Shown: positions 34,068 to 45,540 of the stretch, in pieces
Layout: each line of letters starts with the position of its first letter
How positions within the stretch are numbered: the stretch's first letter is position 1
Assembly (NCBI GenBank): GCA_958295665.1
Contig: OY282559.1
Span: forward strand, 130,609,605-130,673,604
Length of the DNA: 64,000 bases
From: Tipula vernalis
Taxonomy: Eukaryota > Arthropoda > Insecta > Diptera > Tipulidae
Direction: 5' to 3'
Notes under the pieces: model-generated
What the model was told of the DNA's origin: nothing
Seen by the model: only the letters and a program-made list of their open reading frames with translations
Database searches by the model: none
Translations under genes and position numbers: made by a program

Positions 34068-36535
34068 GTGAAACATGGAATGCTGATCTTCGGCAGTTTT
34101 ACATTATTAGAAAGAAAAAATTTGCTAAACAACAAAAATAGATGCTACTATTGTCTAAACGATAAACATTCGGTGTATTCTTGCAAGTCTAGATTCAGGT
34201 GCAGACAGTGTAATAGGAAGCACCGCAGTTTACTGCATGAAAATATCACAACAATTACACAATCGAAGTCGTGTCGAGTGATGCTTGATTCCAGTTTGCA
34301 GAGCTCATTTATTTCAGAAAGATTATTGTTATTAGTATTAACCCTGTGGAACAAAGAAGAACCACCAATTCAAATTGAAGTCAATCCAGTCTCTTAGTTT
34401 ATCGACGTAAACTATTTTGAGCAATTTGACTTGGCACACATATCAATATAATAATTGAAGCTGATAATTTCTTTCAGTTACCATGTGAGGGAAAATTAAT
34501 CACAAAGCAGAAATTGCACATACTGAAAACATTGTTGGGATGAGTAGTTGCAGGACAATCTGAAGAAATGCATACATAACAAGCAAGCACCATTACCTTT
34601 AGTTATCCAGAAGAAAGCACAGACAATTTATTACGTAAATTCTGGGGACTATAAAGGCATTTGCCCGAACTTGTCTGAAGAAGAAAATTTTTGTGGGATA
34701 CATTTCCTAGAAAAGAAAAGGATGAATGATAGTGGAAGATTTAAAGTGTGGCTTCCATTCAAGTTCCCACTATCGAACCTAGGAAGCTCATCTCGCACAG
34801 CGATTCAGAGGTTGCGCTAGATTTATAAAAATTTTATAAGAAATCCTGAATTCGCACCGATGTACAAGCAGTTTATGTTCGAGTATATTCAACTGGGACA
34901 CACGAAACTAATAAACGGGCCAAATGCAAGATTAAACGGGTACAACTAAGTTATGAGTGGTTTTTGATGGTTCAGCCAAAACCAACACCGGAAACTTGCT
35001 AAACAATTGCCTTGCAGTAGGCCCGATAGTTCAGTCATCGTGGTACGTCATATTGTCTCGTATTGTCAGAGACACCTGATAAGCCCTAGTAAGTATCAGC
35101 TTCTGACAATAACCAATGGCATAGCAAACGCGACCTAACTAGCAACACGAGCACTAAATAAAAACACAGAAAGATCTAAGGAAGTTTCTTCAGACGCTAT
35201 AAATCAAATGAGGAATAGCATGTACGTGGATGACCGAATGGGACGGGCAATAGAAAGACACAATAAATTCAATTCTCTATAATTCCGGTTTTCAACTCAG
35301 AAAGTGACTAACGAACGTCGCCCAAACCATTGACGCAACAGATATCTTAAGGATATAGAAGAATCGAATTCCATCTAAGTCCTAGAGCTATATTGGAATC
35401 CGCCAAGAGACTGCTTCCAATTCAAAATAAATTTATACGATCTTCCAGTTCTAACTAACAGAGGAATCTTGTCGGATCTTAAAAATATTTTTTCAATCCC
35501 TGTGGGTTAAAAATTTGAAGTGGGATGATCAACTACCGCATGATTTAGCAACCGGAATGGCTGAAAATTTAAGATAATCTCCCCAAAATTATTCAAATCG
35601 ATTTGGAAAAACATATTGAAACAAATACGAAACGTAACTTAATTTTGTACGGATTCTCAGATGCTTCTAAACATGCCTATTCAGCAGTATTTAATAGAAA
35701 AATAATTTAACAATTCGGAGATTCTGCTATTAAGTTGTTTTTATCAAAGACGACAGTGGCACCAAATAGTTCTGGATTGGCTTTCAGCACATCCATCAAA
35801 ATGGAATACTTTCGTTGGCAACAGAACAGGAGAAATTCCGACGGCCATGAATAGATCGCAATGGAGGCATGTCGATTCGCAAGACAAAACGGCTGACTGT
35901 GTGGTGGAATGGTAAATGTTTCCGTCACTTACGATATAAATCACCTACTGCTATTACCGTCGAAAGACACACTAACTGAAAATATCGCGAGGACGAACAT
36001 CAAATATTGGATATTAGGATGCAGAAATTTAATTCGTAAAGCTTTCTACAGCCGCTTGCAATAAACCAAATATAGAGCAAAGGAAGTAAATCAAATTTTC
36101 CACAACCGAGAGAGGAATTAGTCAGGCCATTCTATAAAGTTGGAATATATTACGCTGACCCATTTCAGAAACATTTGGCTTAAGGAAGAAGACAGACAAC
36201 TTATATTGTATTTGTATATTGCCAGCCACCAAAGCTGCACACATAGAGCTAGTTTATTACCTTATAACAGAAGCGTAGGAAAACTTATAGCACGAATGAG
36301 AATATGCACCGAAATCCACAGCGATAACGTGATAAATTTCATTGGATCCCGTAATCATTTACATATGAGTTTTTCAAGTTTTTGCGACAAAATATTAATA
36401 TCTTGTTTGATTTTTTATTGACAGACCGAAAATCTTTCAAATTTATACTACCAAGCTCACCACATTTTGGCGGACTATGGAAAGATGCGGTCAAAAGTGT
36501 TAAATACCATCTTTGAAGAGTGATAGTCGCAGTGT
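34068..36535 (+). mobile_element. BEL/Pao retrotransposon remnant 4, heavily decayed
   Basis: Gag knuckles CYYCLNDKHSVYSC and CRQCNRKHRSLLH (34140-34240) lead into protease VMLDSSLQSSFIS, with Ser replacing the Gly of D-S-G. IEADNFFQL follows near 34458. The reverse-transcriptase N-terminus shows DSGRFKVWLPFK and LGSSSRTAIQRL (34728-34818), EYIQLGHTKL, FDGSAKTNTGNLLN near 34968 and MYVDDRMG near 35220. RNase H has YGFSDASKHAYSAVF near 35648. Integrase shows VGIYYADPF near 36140 and SSPHFGGLWKDAVKSVKYH near 36453. Many stops and frameshifts are present. Confidence 0.85.
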
Positions 36536-36840
36536 GTCAACCACAATTTTAGCTATTCCCTTTATTTTTGCATAGAATACTTAAATTATTTATTAAATTT
36601 ATTAATGGCTTTTTTAAAAGGTACAGCATACATGGTAACAAAGTAATCGGAACAAAAAAATAATGGAGTTGCTTCAGACATAAAAACCTCTTAAATTTTT
36701 TCAAACAATTTCCACCTCATGCTTACACATTCTACTCACTATAGTCTATCGATATTCCGAAATTTTACTGCTGTTCCTGAGCAAAGAGTTACTATGGATC
36801 TACTCTAAAAGAAAACCACAAAGATTTTCCGAAATCTTGC
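36536..36840. other. Spacer between BEL remnant 4 and satellite
   Basis: AT-rich, with no frame or repeat that can be named; it may hold decayed 3' parts of the BEL copy or diverged satellite. Confidence 0.35.
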
Positions 36841-37943
36841 GAAATCAATAACACAAAATTTGTTTTCTTTCCTCAGGAATAGCACGAAAAGTTTTGGAAA
36901 AATCGATATAAAACTATAGTGGAAGTGAACTCAGAAATGTTCAATCCTAACTACGCGTTCACCTGGATTTCGGATAATCTAAATGGTTTCCGTTGGAATG
37001 CGCGGTTTTCAGGAACTGCAGGAAAGTTTTGGAAAATCGATATACAACCATTGTTGAAGCGGATTCAGAAATGTTCAATCCTGTCAACGCGTTCCCCTAC
37101 AGATTTCGGAAAATCTGTATGGTTTTCCTTTCGAATAGCTTAACAGCGCTTTTCAGGAATAGCACGAGTATTTTGGAAAATCGATATACAACCTTAGTGG
37201 AAGCGAATTTAGAAATGTTCAATACTAACTACCCGCTCCCCTAGGTTTCGGAAAATCTATATGGTTTTTCTTTAGGGTAGTTCCACAATAACTCATAATT
37301 GGTTTCCGTTAGAATACGCGCTTTTCAGGTATAGCAGAAAAATTTTGAAAATTCGATATACAACCATAGTGGAACCGAATTTAGAAATGTTCAATCCTAT
37401 CAACGCGTTCCCTTACCGATTTCGGAAAATCTGTATGGTTTTCCTTTAGAGTACTTCCACAGCGCTTTTCAGGAATGGCACGAAAATTTTGGAAAATCGA
37501 TATACAACCGTAGTAGAAGCGAATTTAGAAATGTTTAATACTAACTACCCGCTCCTCTAGGTTTCGGAAAATCTATATGGTTTTCCTTTAGGGTAGTTCC
37601 ACAAAAACTCCTATTTGGTTTCCGTTAGAATACGCGCTTTTCAGGTATAGCAGAAAAATTTTGAAAATTCGATATACAACCATAGTGGAAGCGAATTTAG
37701 AAATGTTCAATCCTATCAACGCGTTCCCTTACCGATTTCGGAAAATCTGTATGGTTTTCCTTTAGAGTACTTCCACAGCGCTTTTCAGGAATAGCACGAA
37801 AATTTTGGAAAATCGATATACAACCGTAGTAGAAGCGAATTTAGAAATGTTTAATACTAACTACCCGCTCCTCTAGGTTTCGGAAAATCTATATGGTTTT
37901 CCTTTAGGGTAGTTCCACAATAACTCATAATTAGTTTCCGTTA
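36841..37943. repeat. Two-monomer satellite array (144 + 172 bp), left part
   Basis: The key phrase AA(A/T)TCGATATACAACC recurs at about 36900, 37035, 37179, 37351, 37495, 37667 and 37810. The spacing is 135, 144, 172, 144, 172 and 143 bp. Two related monomers alternate, giving a 316-bp higher-order unit. Monomers differ in fixed blocks, for example CTCATAATTGGTTTCCGTTAGAATACGCGC only in the longer one. The array continues at 42898. Confidence 0.92.
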
Positions 37944-37946
37944 CAC

Positions 37947-38640
37947 AGAAAAAAAAGATTGCTATTATTAAACAAAACTTGCTATATTTAATCATTTTTA
38001 CCCCTTGATTTTCAGCTAATCAAGCCCCTTGATTAAATGGAAAAATGGGTCGAATAATATAATACATTTTCGTTTTTCTTCTTTTAAGAAACTCATGTTA
38101 AATTCAATGGAAGATATCAATTCTTAAATCTAGAATTATTTTGCTAAATTTATCATTTATTTTTAAATGGTTATTGTTTATGCCAAGAATGTGGCTCTTG
38201 CTTAAGCGAAGTACAATTTCGATTAAATTTAATTCATCCTCCATTAAGAAATAATTTGCTTTTTATAAGAATTTTCTATTAAATTTACATAGGAATACTT
38301 GCTTTATTTGATAAATGGTAAGACTAATTCGATATCATTCTTGCTTGAATATAGAATATGGGTTATCTATATTCAAGCAAAAATAATATTAAATTAATCT
38401 TGTCTTTTCTCAAATAAAACAAGTATTCTGATTTAAATTTAACAGGAATCCTTATCAAAAGCAAATTATTTCTTAATTCAAGTAAAATTAAAATTAGATT
38501 TTAGATGAAGGTGTAATAAATTAATCTTACACTTTCTCAAATAAAGCAAATATTCCGATTTAAATTTAATAGCAAATTATTGTCAAAAGCAAACTTTTTC
38601 TTAATTCAATTATAATTGAATTAAGAAATATCATAATTAG
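37947..38640. repeat. Left long inverted repeat of the insertion
   Basis: Begins CAGAAAAAAAAGATTGC and includes CCCCTTGATTTTCAGCTAATC, TCTTGCTTAAGCGAAGTACAA and ATTCGATATCATTCTTGC. All have complements between 42000 and 42433. Inside it the segment ATTCGATATCATTCTTGCTTGAATAT is itself followed by a partial inverted copy, and the unit TTTCTCAAATAAA(A/G)CAAGTATTC repeats near 38396 and 38530. Confidence 0.75.
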
Positions 38641-39059
38641 CTTTTGATACAAATTTTTAATTATTGCATAGAAATTGGGATGTGAACTAAGACGCTTTAA
38701 ATTTTACCAAAATTTATTTTAACTGCAGCTTGATATGTCAAATATGTACTAAGAAAATATTTATTTTTGGGAAATGAGTATTTTGTAGTATGAGAATTAT
38801 GTAGTAATAAAAATACATAATATAATTTTTAAAACAATATAGTATATTTCGTTTTTAATTCAAATTCAATTTATATAAAATAATAATTAATATAAAATCA
38901 ATAGACATAACTATAATATTAATAATAATAAAATATTTGGTAATATAATGTTATAATAATATAAATATAAAATTAATCTAATTATACTAATAGTTATAGT
39001 AATATTATATTATAGTAATAAAGCCTCAATTATAATAAAGTTTTTTTTTAAATGAGCGC

Positions 39060-39445
39060 TGGTTGTTTACACTTTGTGCCATCCAGATCCAGTAAATATC
39101 ACTTTAAAGACGTCTTTTGTCAGATGGTTTAGTATAGTTTCAAGTTGCGTATTTGTAAAATTACTATTACTAGACATTTTTGTAACAAAAGCCAACACTG
39201 AGTCTTTTACTTTTTTTTAAATTGCTCTATGTTAATATTATTTTCTTGTAAAACCTTTTTGGAATTATTAAGGTTGTGCAACTCAGTAAGCTCACAGTTA
39301 TTTTTGGATTCAGACATCAATGGTATTGTCGAATTTGTCGGAAAGGTATTATTTTCCTTCTCGTGGTTCTTGATTAAATGTCGCTTGAATGATGATATAT
39401 TTTTAAACACTGATGGACAACTAGACTGACATCTTTATAAAATGC
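39060..39445 (-). pseudogene. Degraded C2H2-finger-like gene inside the insertion
   Basis: The minus strand reads QSSCPSVFKNISSFKRHLIKNH (near 39370-39430), the Phe-x5-Phe/Leu-x2-His-x4-His half of a C2H2 finger with only one Cys left. A Ser/Asn-rich stretch follows. After a frameshift in an A-run near 39210, it reads VKDSVLAFVTKMSSNSNFTN, then LETILNHLTKDVFKV and TGSGWHKV before a stop near 39058. Such finger-plus-helix proteins are common in insect repeat families. I cannot name it. The continuity across the frameshift and the non-random composition suggest real coding ancestry. Confidence 0.4.
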
Positions 39446-39651
39446 GTATATTTTAAATGTCATACATAAATATTGGTTGTTTGAAATGACTGAAAACATG
39501 AAACAATTCAACATGATTACAATATTGCTGAATTGTGTACTACGGTTTCCAAATATTGAATTTGTTAGTTATTTTTATAACAGGCTTTAATTTTGAAGTA
39601 GTCTACAACTAGAGAGAGAAAATATGTTAATTAGATAACAGGAACTCAATG

Positions 39652-39654
<3 letters not shown>

Positions 39655-39728
<74 letters not shown>

Positions 39729-39730
39729 TC

Positions 39731-39783
<53 letters not shown>
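39655..39783. repeat. (AT)n microsatellite
   Basis: About 130 bp of AT dinucleotide repeat with one interruption, ATACTCGTATAT, near 39725. Confidence 0.97.
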
Positions 39784-39784
<1 letters not shown>

Positions 39785-40054
39785 CGGATTACCGTTAGCA
39801 ATAATCCCGAATAAAAGCTGTAAGTTGGCGCATTATGTTAAAAAAGTTAAAAAATGATGTTTTCTTGCTGGTTATTCTTCTACCAGGCTTTCAAATGTAG
39901 TGGATAAATGTTGTAAGTTTGATATTTTTGTAGTCTGGAAATAGGGAGAGAATTAATGTTAATTAATTAGATTAATTAGGAGCTCAAAATATAGTTTGAC
40001 TTAGGAAGTATAGAGAAATATAATATAAAATATTAAGTTATTTAAGTAAACTAC

Positions 40055-40660
40055 TTCAAACACTCCCTTATTTTACTTTTTTAAATAAGATTAGGGGAAT
40101 TTTTCACTTAAATTTTTCCATTTTTGAAAAAGTAAAAATTTTGAGTCCGGTTACAAAATTTGAAAACCAATATCGATCTGAAAATTTATAATAATTGTGT
40201 TTAAGTAATAAATACATTTCAAAAGATGTCATCTCGTTTGCTTTTAAGGTATTTTTAGATGAAACTTTAAATTATTTAAGGCGCCCTTTTGCAGTGTTGT
40301 TCCATTTGATTTCAACTGTGTCCAACGGAGACTGAAAGGGAGAGACTTCAGCTCTTCAAACACTCCCTTAAATTTAATTTTCTTAGGTAAGAGTAAGGGG
40401 AGCTTTTTTACTAAAATTTTCCCATTTTTTAAATAGGAAAAAATTTGAGCCCGGATAAAAATTTGGAAATCAATATCGATCTGGAAATATATAATAATTT
40501 GTAATAATTGTAATAAATAAATTTCGTTTTAGTTTTAAATGACTTACTAATCTACTGCCATCGCTGATTTCAAAAGAGATCACCTATTAATTATCTGGTT
40601 TGCCTTTAACGGATTTGATGAATCTTTGAATTCTTTGAGGCGCCCTTTTGCAGTGTTTTT
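40055..40660. repeat. Two direct copies of a roughly 300-bp segment
   Basis: The phrase CTTCAAACACTCCCTTA occurs at 40062 and 40357 and GGCGCCCTTTTGCAGTGTT at 40280 and 40640. CCAATATCGATCTGAAAA / TCAATATCGATCTGGAAA lie between. The two copies are diverged by substitutions and small indels, with an extra block in the second. Confidence 0.85.
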
Positions 40661-41999
40661 CAGTGTTTTAATACAGGCTAAATGTTAATATATTAAAAAT
40701 AGTTATGATTTTAGTGTCACTAGTTTATTACCAAATTTTTGCAATTTTAAGTACAAATTTATGTTATTCAAAATGACGAAGCTGTTCCAAATTAATCAAA
40801 TATAAAACATCACATTTCAAACTACGTATTGAAATAATTATATATTTATATTTGAATCATTACAATTTTAACAAATAAAACTATAAATTAAATAGACACT
40901 GGATGCTTCCGAAATGCAAAATGCACATTTAGCGAAGTGACATTTGAAAAGCTGCATGCGACGTAGTTCTTGCTTGCATTTTTAATACGTATTGTTTGAA
41001 TGGTCCGAATTTACAAATTTTTATGATTTTAATGAAACGTAATTTATCAAAAAAATTCGTATTCTACAAAATGGGCATTTAAAATCGCATTTCGGAAACC
41101 CCCACTATTTCATCTTACACACAACAAAAAAATTACGCACTACTCAACAAAAAGAAGGACACAAAGATGGTGATGCACACGGCGTTTTTCTACAACATAA
41201 TTGATGTTGCAGATTTACATTAAAAATAATCCGGTTGGATAAAAAAACAGAAACGCCGAGAATTCTAAAGAGATTTTAGACACACAATTTATTAAACAAT
41301 TAATACTTACATAAATATATTCTCACTTTTTCCACAATAAGAAACTTTAAAAATGTATTAAAACACAAAAATAAAACTAGCACTTAGGACGTTCTCAACT
41401 CAACAGAACAAGAAGGTCTGAAATAATAAATATTTTCGATTTTAAAACCGTTTTAAAATATTGATGCACATGCGTAAGTTTAGCAAGGCTTGCTTATTAA
41501 AAGCATTACGTTATAGAATTAAGCGCGTGTGTGTTTATTGCAAAAATGGTCGCTGTAACTCAGAAATATTGCTAAATTAAAAAATAATTTTAAATAGAGC
41601 TTGCTAAATATTAGCAACTATATGTAAAATATGTTATTAGTTAAGAAAGTTTTGCTAGAGTTTACTAGGCCCTTCTCGTTTATTAAAATATGTTTTTATA
41701 TTTTATTATGTTTTCTTTTAATTTAACTAAGCAATGCTTATGTGAAGCAACTTAAGGACATACATATCACAGCAAGCGGCTGCGGCGTGCCTTGAATATA
41801 AACGATAGTTTGAGCATAAATATAAGGATTTTTTTACAAAATCAATTTTATAATTTTACTAGAAAAATTTTCATTTTAAAAAATTAACATTTTCTTTTAA
41901 TGGAAATTTTTCTAATGAACTATCAAATATCTGATTAAACTTATGACAATTACTGATAAGCTCAACCTTGCATTTATTTATTACATTTATAATATAATG

Positions 42000-42433
42000 A
42001 ATTTAGTAATAATCTACATTCAAGCAAGAATGATATCGAATTAATCTTACCTTTTCTCAAATAAAGCAAGTATTCCGATGTAAATTTAAAAGAAAATTCT
42101 TATAAAAAGAAAAGTTTTTCATAATTCAAGTAAAATTAAAATTTGATTTTAGATGAAAACGTATTAAATTTAATCGAGGTTGTACTTCGCTTAAGCAGGA
42201 GCCACTTTCTCCGCATAAACAATAATCATTTAAAAACAAATGATACATTTAGGAAAATAATTGTAGATTTAAGAATTGATATTTTCTATTGAATGAAACA
42301 CCAAAATGTAATACCCTATTCGACCCAACACTCCATTTAATAAAGGGGCTTGATTAGCTGAAAATCAAAGGGTATAAACTAGTAAATATGGGATTTGTTT
42401 TATAGAATAGATAACGAAATCTATTTTTTTCTG
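42000..42433. repeat. Right long inverted repeat of the insertion
   Basis: Complement of the left arm, ending ..AACGAAATCTATTTTTTTCTG. It is followed by TATGCATG, and a short palindrome ATGCAAAAATTTTGCAT lies at about 42447-42465, perhaps marking a second element abutting this end. Confidence 0.75.
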
Positions 42434-42897
42434 TATGCATGAATATGCAAAAATTTTGCATGTAACTGAATAATTATGTTGAATTTAAGTTTTGCTTCAT
42501 TATTTAAAAAAAAGGCTAAAAAAAATACAAGTTATATTTTTAAAACCATATTAAAAATAGTGATCTGATTTAAGCAAAATCTTTCTGCATAGAAATACTA
42601 GTACAAAACGCATGCTAATTTTAACCACTATTTTGTTTAATATTGTACTGCCAATTAAGTCGCTTTCTTGTATTAAGTCAGGTTTTTTTAATGATAATCA
42701 ATTATTACATTTCTTAATTTAAATATTAAATTCTTGATTCTATAATTATTTTAGATTGTTATTTTAAGATAAATATAGTTAAATCAAATATTTTTAGTTT
42801 ATATTGAGCAAAAACTAATTTATTTTTAAATTTTATAAATTTCTTGAATTAAAAAATGGGATTTTCTATTCTAAGTAAGTTCATTTCTTTCTGTGTA

Positions 42898-43375
42898 GAA
42901 TACGCGCTTTTCAGGTATAGCAGAAAAATTTAGAAAATTCGATATATAACCATAGTGGAAGCGAATTTAGAAAATAATGTTCAATCCTATCAACGAGATT
43001 CCCTTACCGATTTCGGAAAATCTGTATGGTTTTTCTTTAGAGTACTTCCACAGCGCTTTTCAGGAATAGCAATATTTTGGAAAATCGATATGCAACCACA
43101 GTGGTAGCGAATTTGGGAATGTTTAATACTAACTACCCGCTCCTCTACGTTTCGGAAAATCTATATGGTTTTCCTGTAGGGTAGTTCCACAGTAACTGAT
43201 AGTTGGTTTCCATTAGAATGCGTGCTTTTCAGGTACAGCAGGAAAGTTTTGGAAAATCGATATTCAACCATAGTGGAACCGAATTTAGAAATGTTCAATC
43301 CTAACTACGCGTTCCCTTAGATATCGGAAAATCGATAGGGGTTTCCTTTAGAATGTGTCTGTAGTAAGTAAATAA
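42898..43375. repeat. Two-monomer satellite array, right part
   Basis: It resumes with GAATACGCGCTTTTCAGG, directly continuing the register broken at 37943. It keeps the ATTCGATATATAACC and AATCGATATGCAACC phrases and fades near 43375. Confidence 0.92.
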
Positions 43376-45079
43376 ATATTGATTTCCGTTGTAGTTGCTG
43401 CAAATTAGGTAAAGCCGGAAATAGTTTTAATTTTAAAATAATTAATTTTACCAATTTTTTTTTTTCAGATGTTAAATTGCACAATATTTGTTTATAGTGT
43501 CACACCGGGTCTCTTTTTGAAATGCCCATTATCATCTTGAGCATCTCTAATTTGCGGTAAATTTGCACTATTTTCATACTATCACCTCCTCACTTTTGGT
43601 GATCATCATGAAGCCTTTCGTGTTCAATAATTAATATTAACAAATGAAAGTGGGATCCTTAGGTTTTCTGGGCCAACATACAAATTGTATTATTCAAGAT
43701 GGCAGAACCAATATGCCCTTTGTAACCTTCAGTTAAAAACTGTTTAATAGTTTTTCAAAAAATTTACAAAACCTCATAGAAAAGTATTTTTGAGTTCGCT
43801 GATTACGAATCCGATGTCAAAAGAATTAAACTAAAAATGGAGGATCCAATAAATTAAAAGATTATAGAGGTTAATATTATTCAAATAAGCATTTTGATTC
43901 TGAAATATTGTGTTTTAAATATTTTTTTGGGGTATATTAGATCCGCAATTAAGAAATCAAAAATGTTGGTCATAAAATCATAATTAGTCTCTCACAAAAT
44001 TCCTGTTTAAAAAGTTTTGTCAAAATTTTCAAATAGTTTCAACCCACATTCATGAATTTTACAGCAGCCGTATTTCCTAACCTTAATTGGATTTGTGCTC
44101 GAAATTTTATGGGCAGAAATTTTTAAGTCACTATAATAACGAATTTATTGAAATAAGCATTTTACTATAAATCAGCTATTTTTTACTTTAAAGCGGCCAT
44201 ATTGGATCCGCGATTTTGAATTAATTTTTGTCTATCTCTGTTGTATTGCCAACCGGACATGAATGATCTCAAAAATTATAAGCGAGATTATTGGAGACAT
44301 ATGCGGTTCGAGGAAAAAACTAAACTATGATAAGTCGCTTTATCATATATTAGATTCAACGAACAATCAATAAATCATAATTGCAAAACTATGATTTACT
44401 GATTTTAATGAAAATCAAACAACGTTTAACGGTCAATTCTAGTAAAGCAAAATTTTCATATACATTAAAACACATATTTTGACAAAATATAAATTCAGTA
44501 ACTTAAATTTTTCCGAAGAAAATAAAATCTTCTCCTGAGAAGTTAATGGTTTTAACTTGTCTCAGTCTTAACTGGGTGTTGCTAGATCTTGTTCCTATAA
44601 AAGCAATTAATATCTTCAATACAGCTTGTCCTAAACGAACATTTCAATTCAATCGTTAATGATTTTTTCACAGCATAAAACACCAACTATTGTGAAAATG
44701 TTTATTAACTTTTCACCAAAAAAAAAAAAAAAAAACATTGAAATAGAAAACATAAATAAAAGCTTACCAAAATTGTATTTGTTACGAATAAACACTTTGA
44801 ACAATAAAACAACATAAAAAATAAACATTTGGATTATGGATGTGTGAACATAAATTTTTCATTCTCCTGCAAAGGCAACGTAAAAATTATATTTGGCTGT
44901 GTACTTTAAAATTGACTTTAAACATTAACAGTAAAATGTGAAAAGCCATTCAAAACCAAAACAAATTTCATTTTTTTGGTTTGATGAAATTCATTGTTGT
45001 ATAAATAAAATATTTGACTTGGTTATTTCTATATAATAACGTATATTGAAAATTGTCTTAATTGAATTTATTTTTTCAG
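43376..45079. other. AT-rich non-coding sequence with a partial duplication
   Basis: No gene is seen. TTATTNAAATAAGCATTTT followed by ATTGGATCCGC-type sequence occurs at 43875-43970 and 44148-44235, an old duplication about 275 bp apart. An A-run lies at 44719-44738. The last 20 bp (TTTATTTTTTCAG) form a good polypyrimidine tract and splice acceptor for the candidate exon that follows. Confidence 0.4.
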
Positions 45080-45185
45080 ATGTGAGATAAGATGGTGCGA
45101 GCTATTTTTCCATTGTGTTGCAGACACCAGAAGAGTCTCGTAAATTTTTTTATATCATTAAATCTTTTGTGTGTGTCATCAACAG
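45080..45185 (+). CDS. Candidate host exon: translation start and signal peptide
   Basis: A 106-bp segment lies between TTTATTTTTTCAG and GTAACTG, good acceptor and donor signals. ATG at 45092 sits in a fair context (ATAAGATGG). It opens 31 codons: an N-region with basic residues (MVRAIFPLCCRHQK), a hydrophobic core SLVNFFISLNLLCV, and SST before the donor, which looks like a secretory signal peptide. The donor interrupts the next codon after its first base, a phase-1 intron, as is usual after signal-peptide exons of extracellular and Ig-type proteins. No partner exons were found within the window, so the rest of the gene would lie far away. The composition differs from the transposons around. 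This is inference from sequence signals only. Confidence 0.5.
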
Positions 45186-45540
45186 GTAACTGTAACACTT
45201 AATTTCAAATAAAGTATATCAAAATTCCATTATCACATAGACTAAAAGTGTCATTTGGAGGAGGGAGGAGGGCGCGGGAGGACGGGGGGGGGGGTATAAA
45301 GCAGTATATTTTTTACATTTTTTATTGGTTTTTTTTTCCGAAATTTTTTCTTACTTTTCATGTTAGCTATTTAATAGATGAAGGTAGATATTTTGAGACT
45401 GACCATATTAGAATTTTGGTTCTATTTTCAACATAGAGTGTGGTAAAATTAAATCAAAAGTTGTATTTTGTCCTTAATAAACGGGCCGATATAAAGCCTT
45501 AAGTAATTTAAAAAATATCTTAAATCGAACATTTTTATTG
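45186..45540. other. Non-coding sequence after candidate exon
   Basis: Contains a purine- and G-rich tract (GGAGGAGGGAGGAGGGCGCGGGAGG and G9) at 45257-45293, unusual in this AT-rich region. No gene is visible. Confidence 0.4.

Larger units (their letters stand above)
37942..42897. mobile_element. 4952-bp insertion in the satellite, TA target duplication
   Basis: The uninterrupted satellite reads TTTCCGTTAGAATACG (for example near 37305). Here it is split as TTTCCGTTA | CACAGAAAAA ... TTTCTTTCTGTG | TAGAATACG. The insertion is 37944-42895, with ends CACAGAAA / TTTCTGTG and TA duplicated on both sides, as for Tc1/mariner-type transposition. Long inverted repeats lie inside: 37950-38620 matches the complement of 42000-42433 (shared CAGCTAATCAAGCCCC and TGCTTAAGCGAAGTACAA-like blocks). 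The right 460 bp (42436-42895) is not part of that pair, so the insertion looks composite. No transposase was found. Confidence 0.85.

Noticed and set aside
36919..37244. 74- and 83-residue frames in the satellite
   Set aside because: They follow the satellite monomers and change with each unit; not coding.
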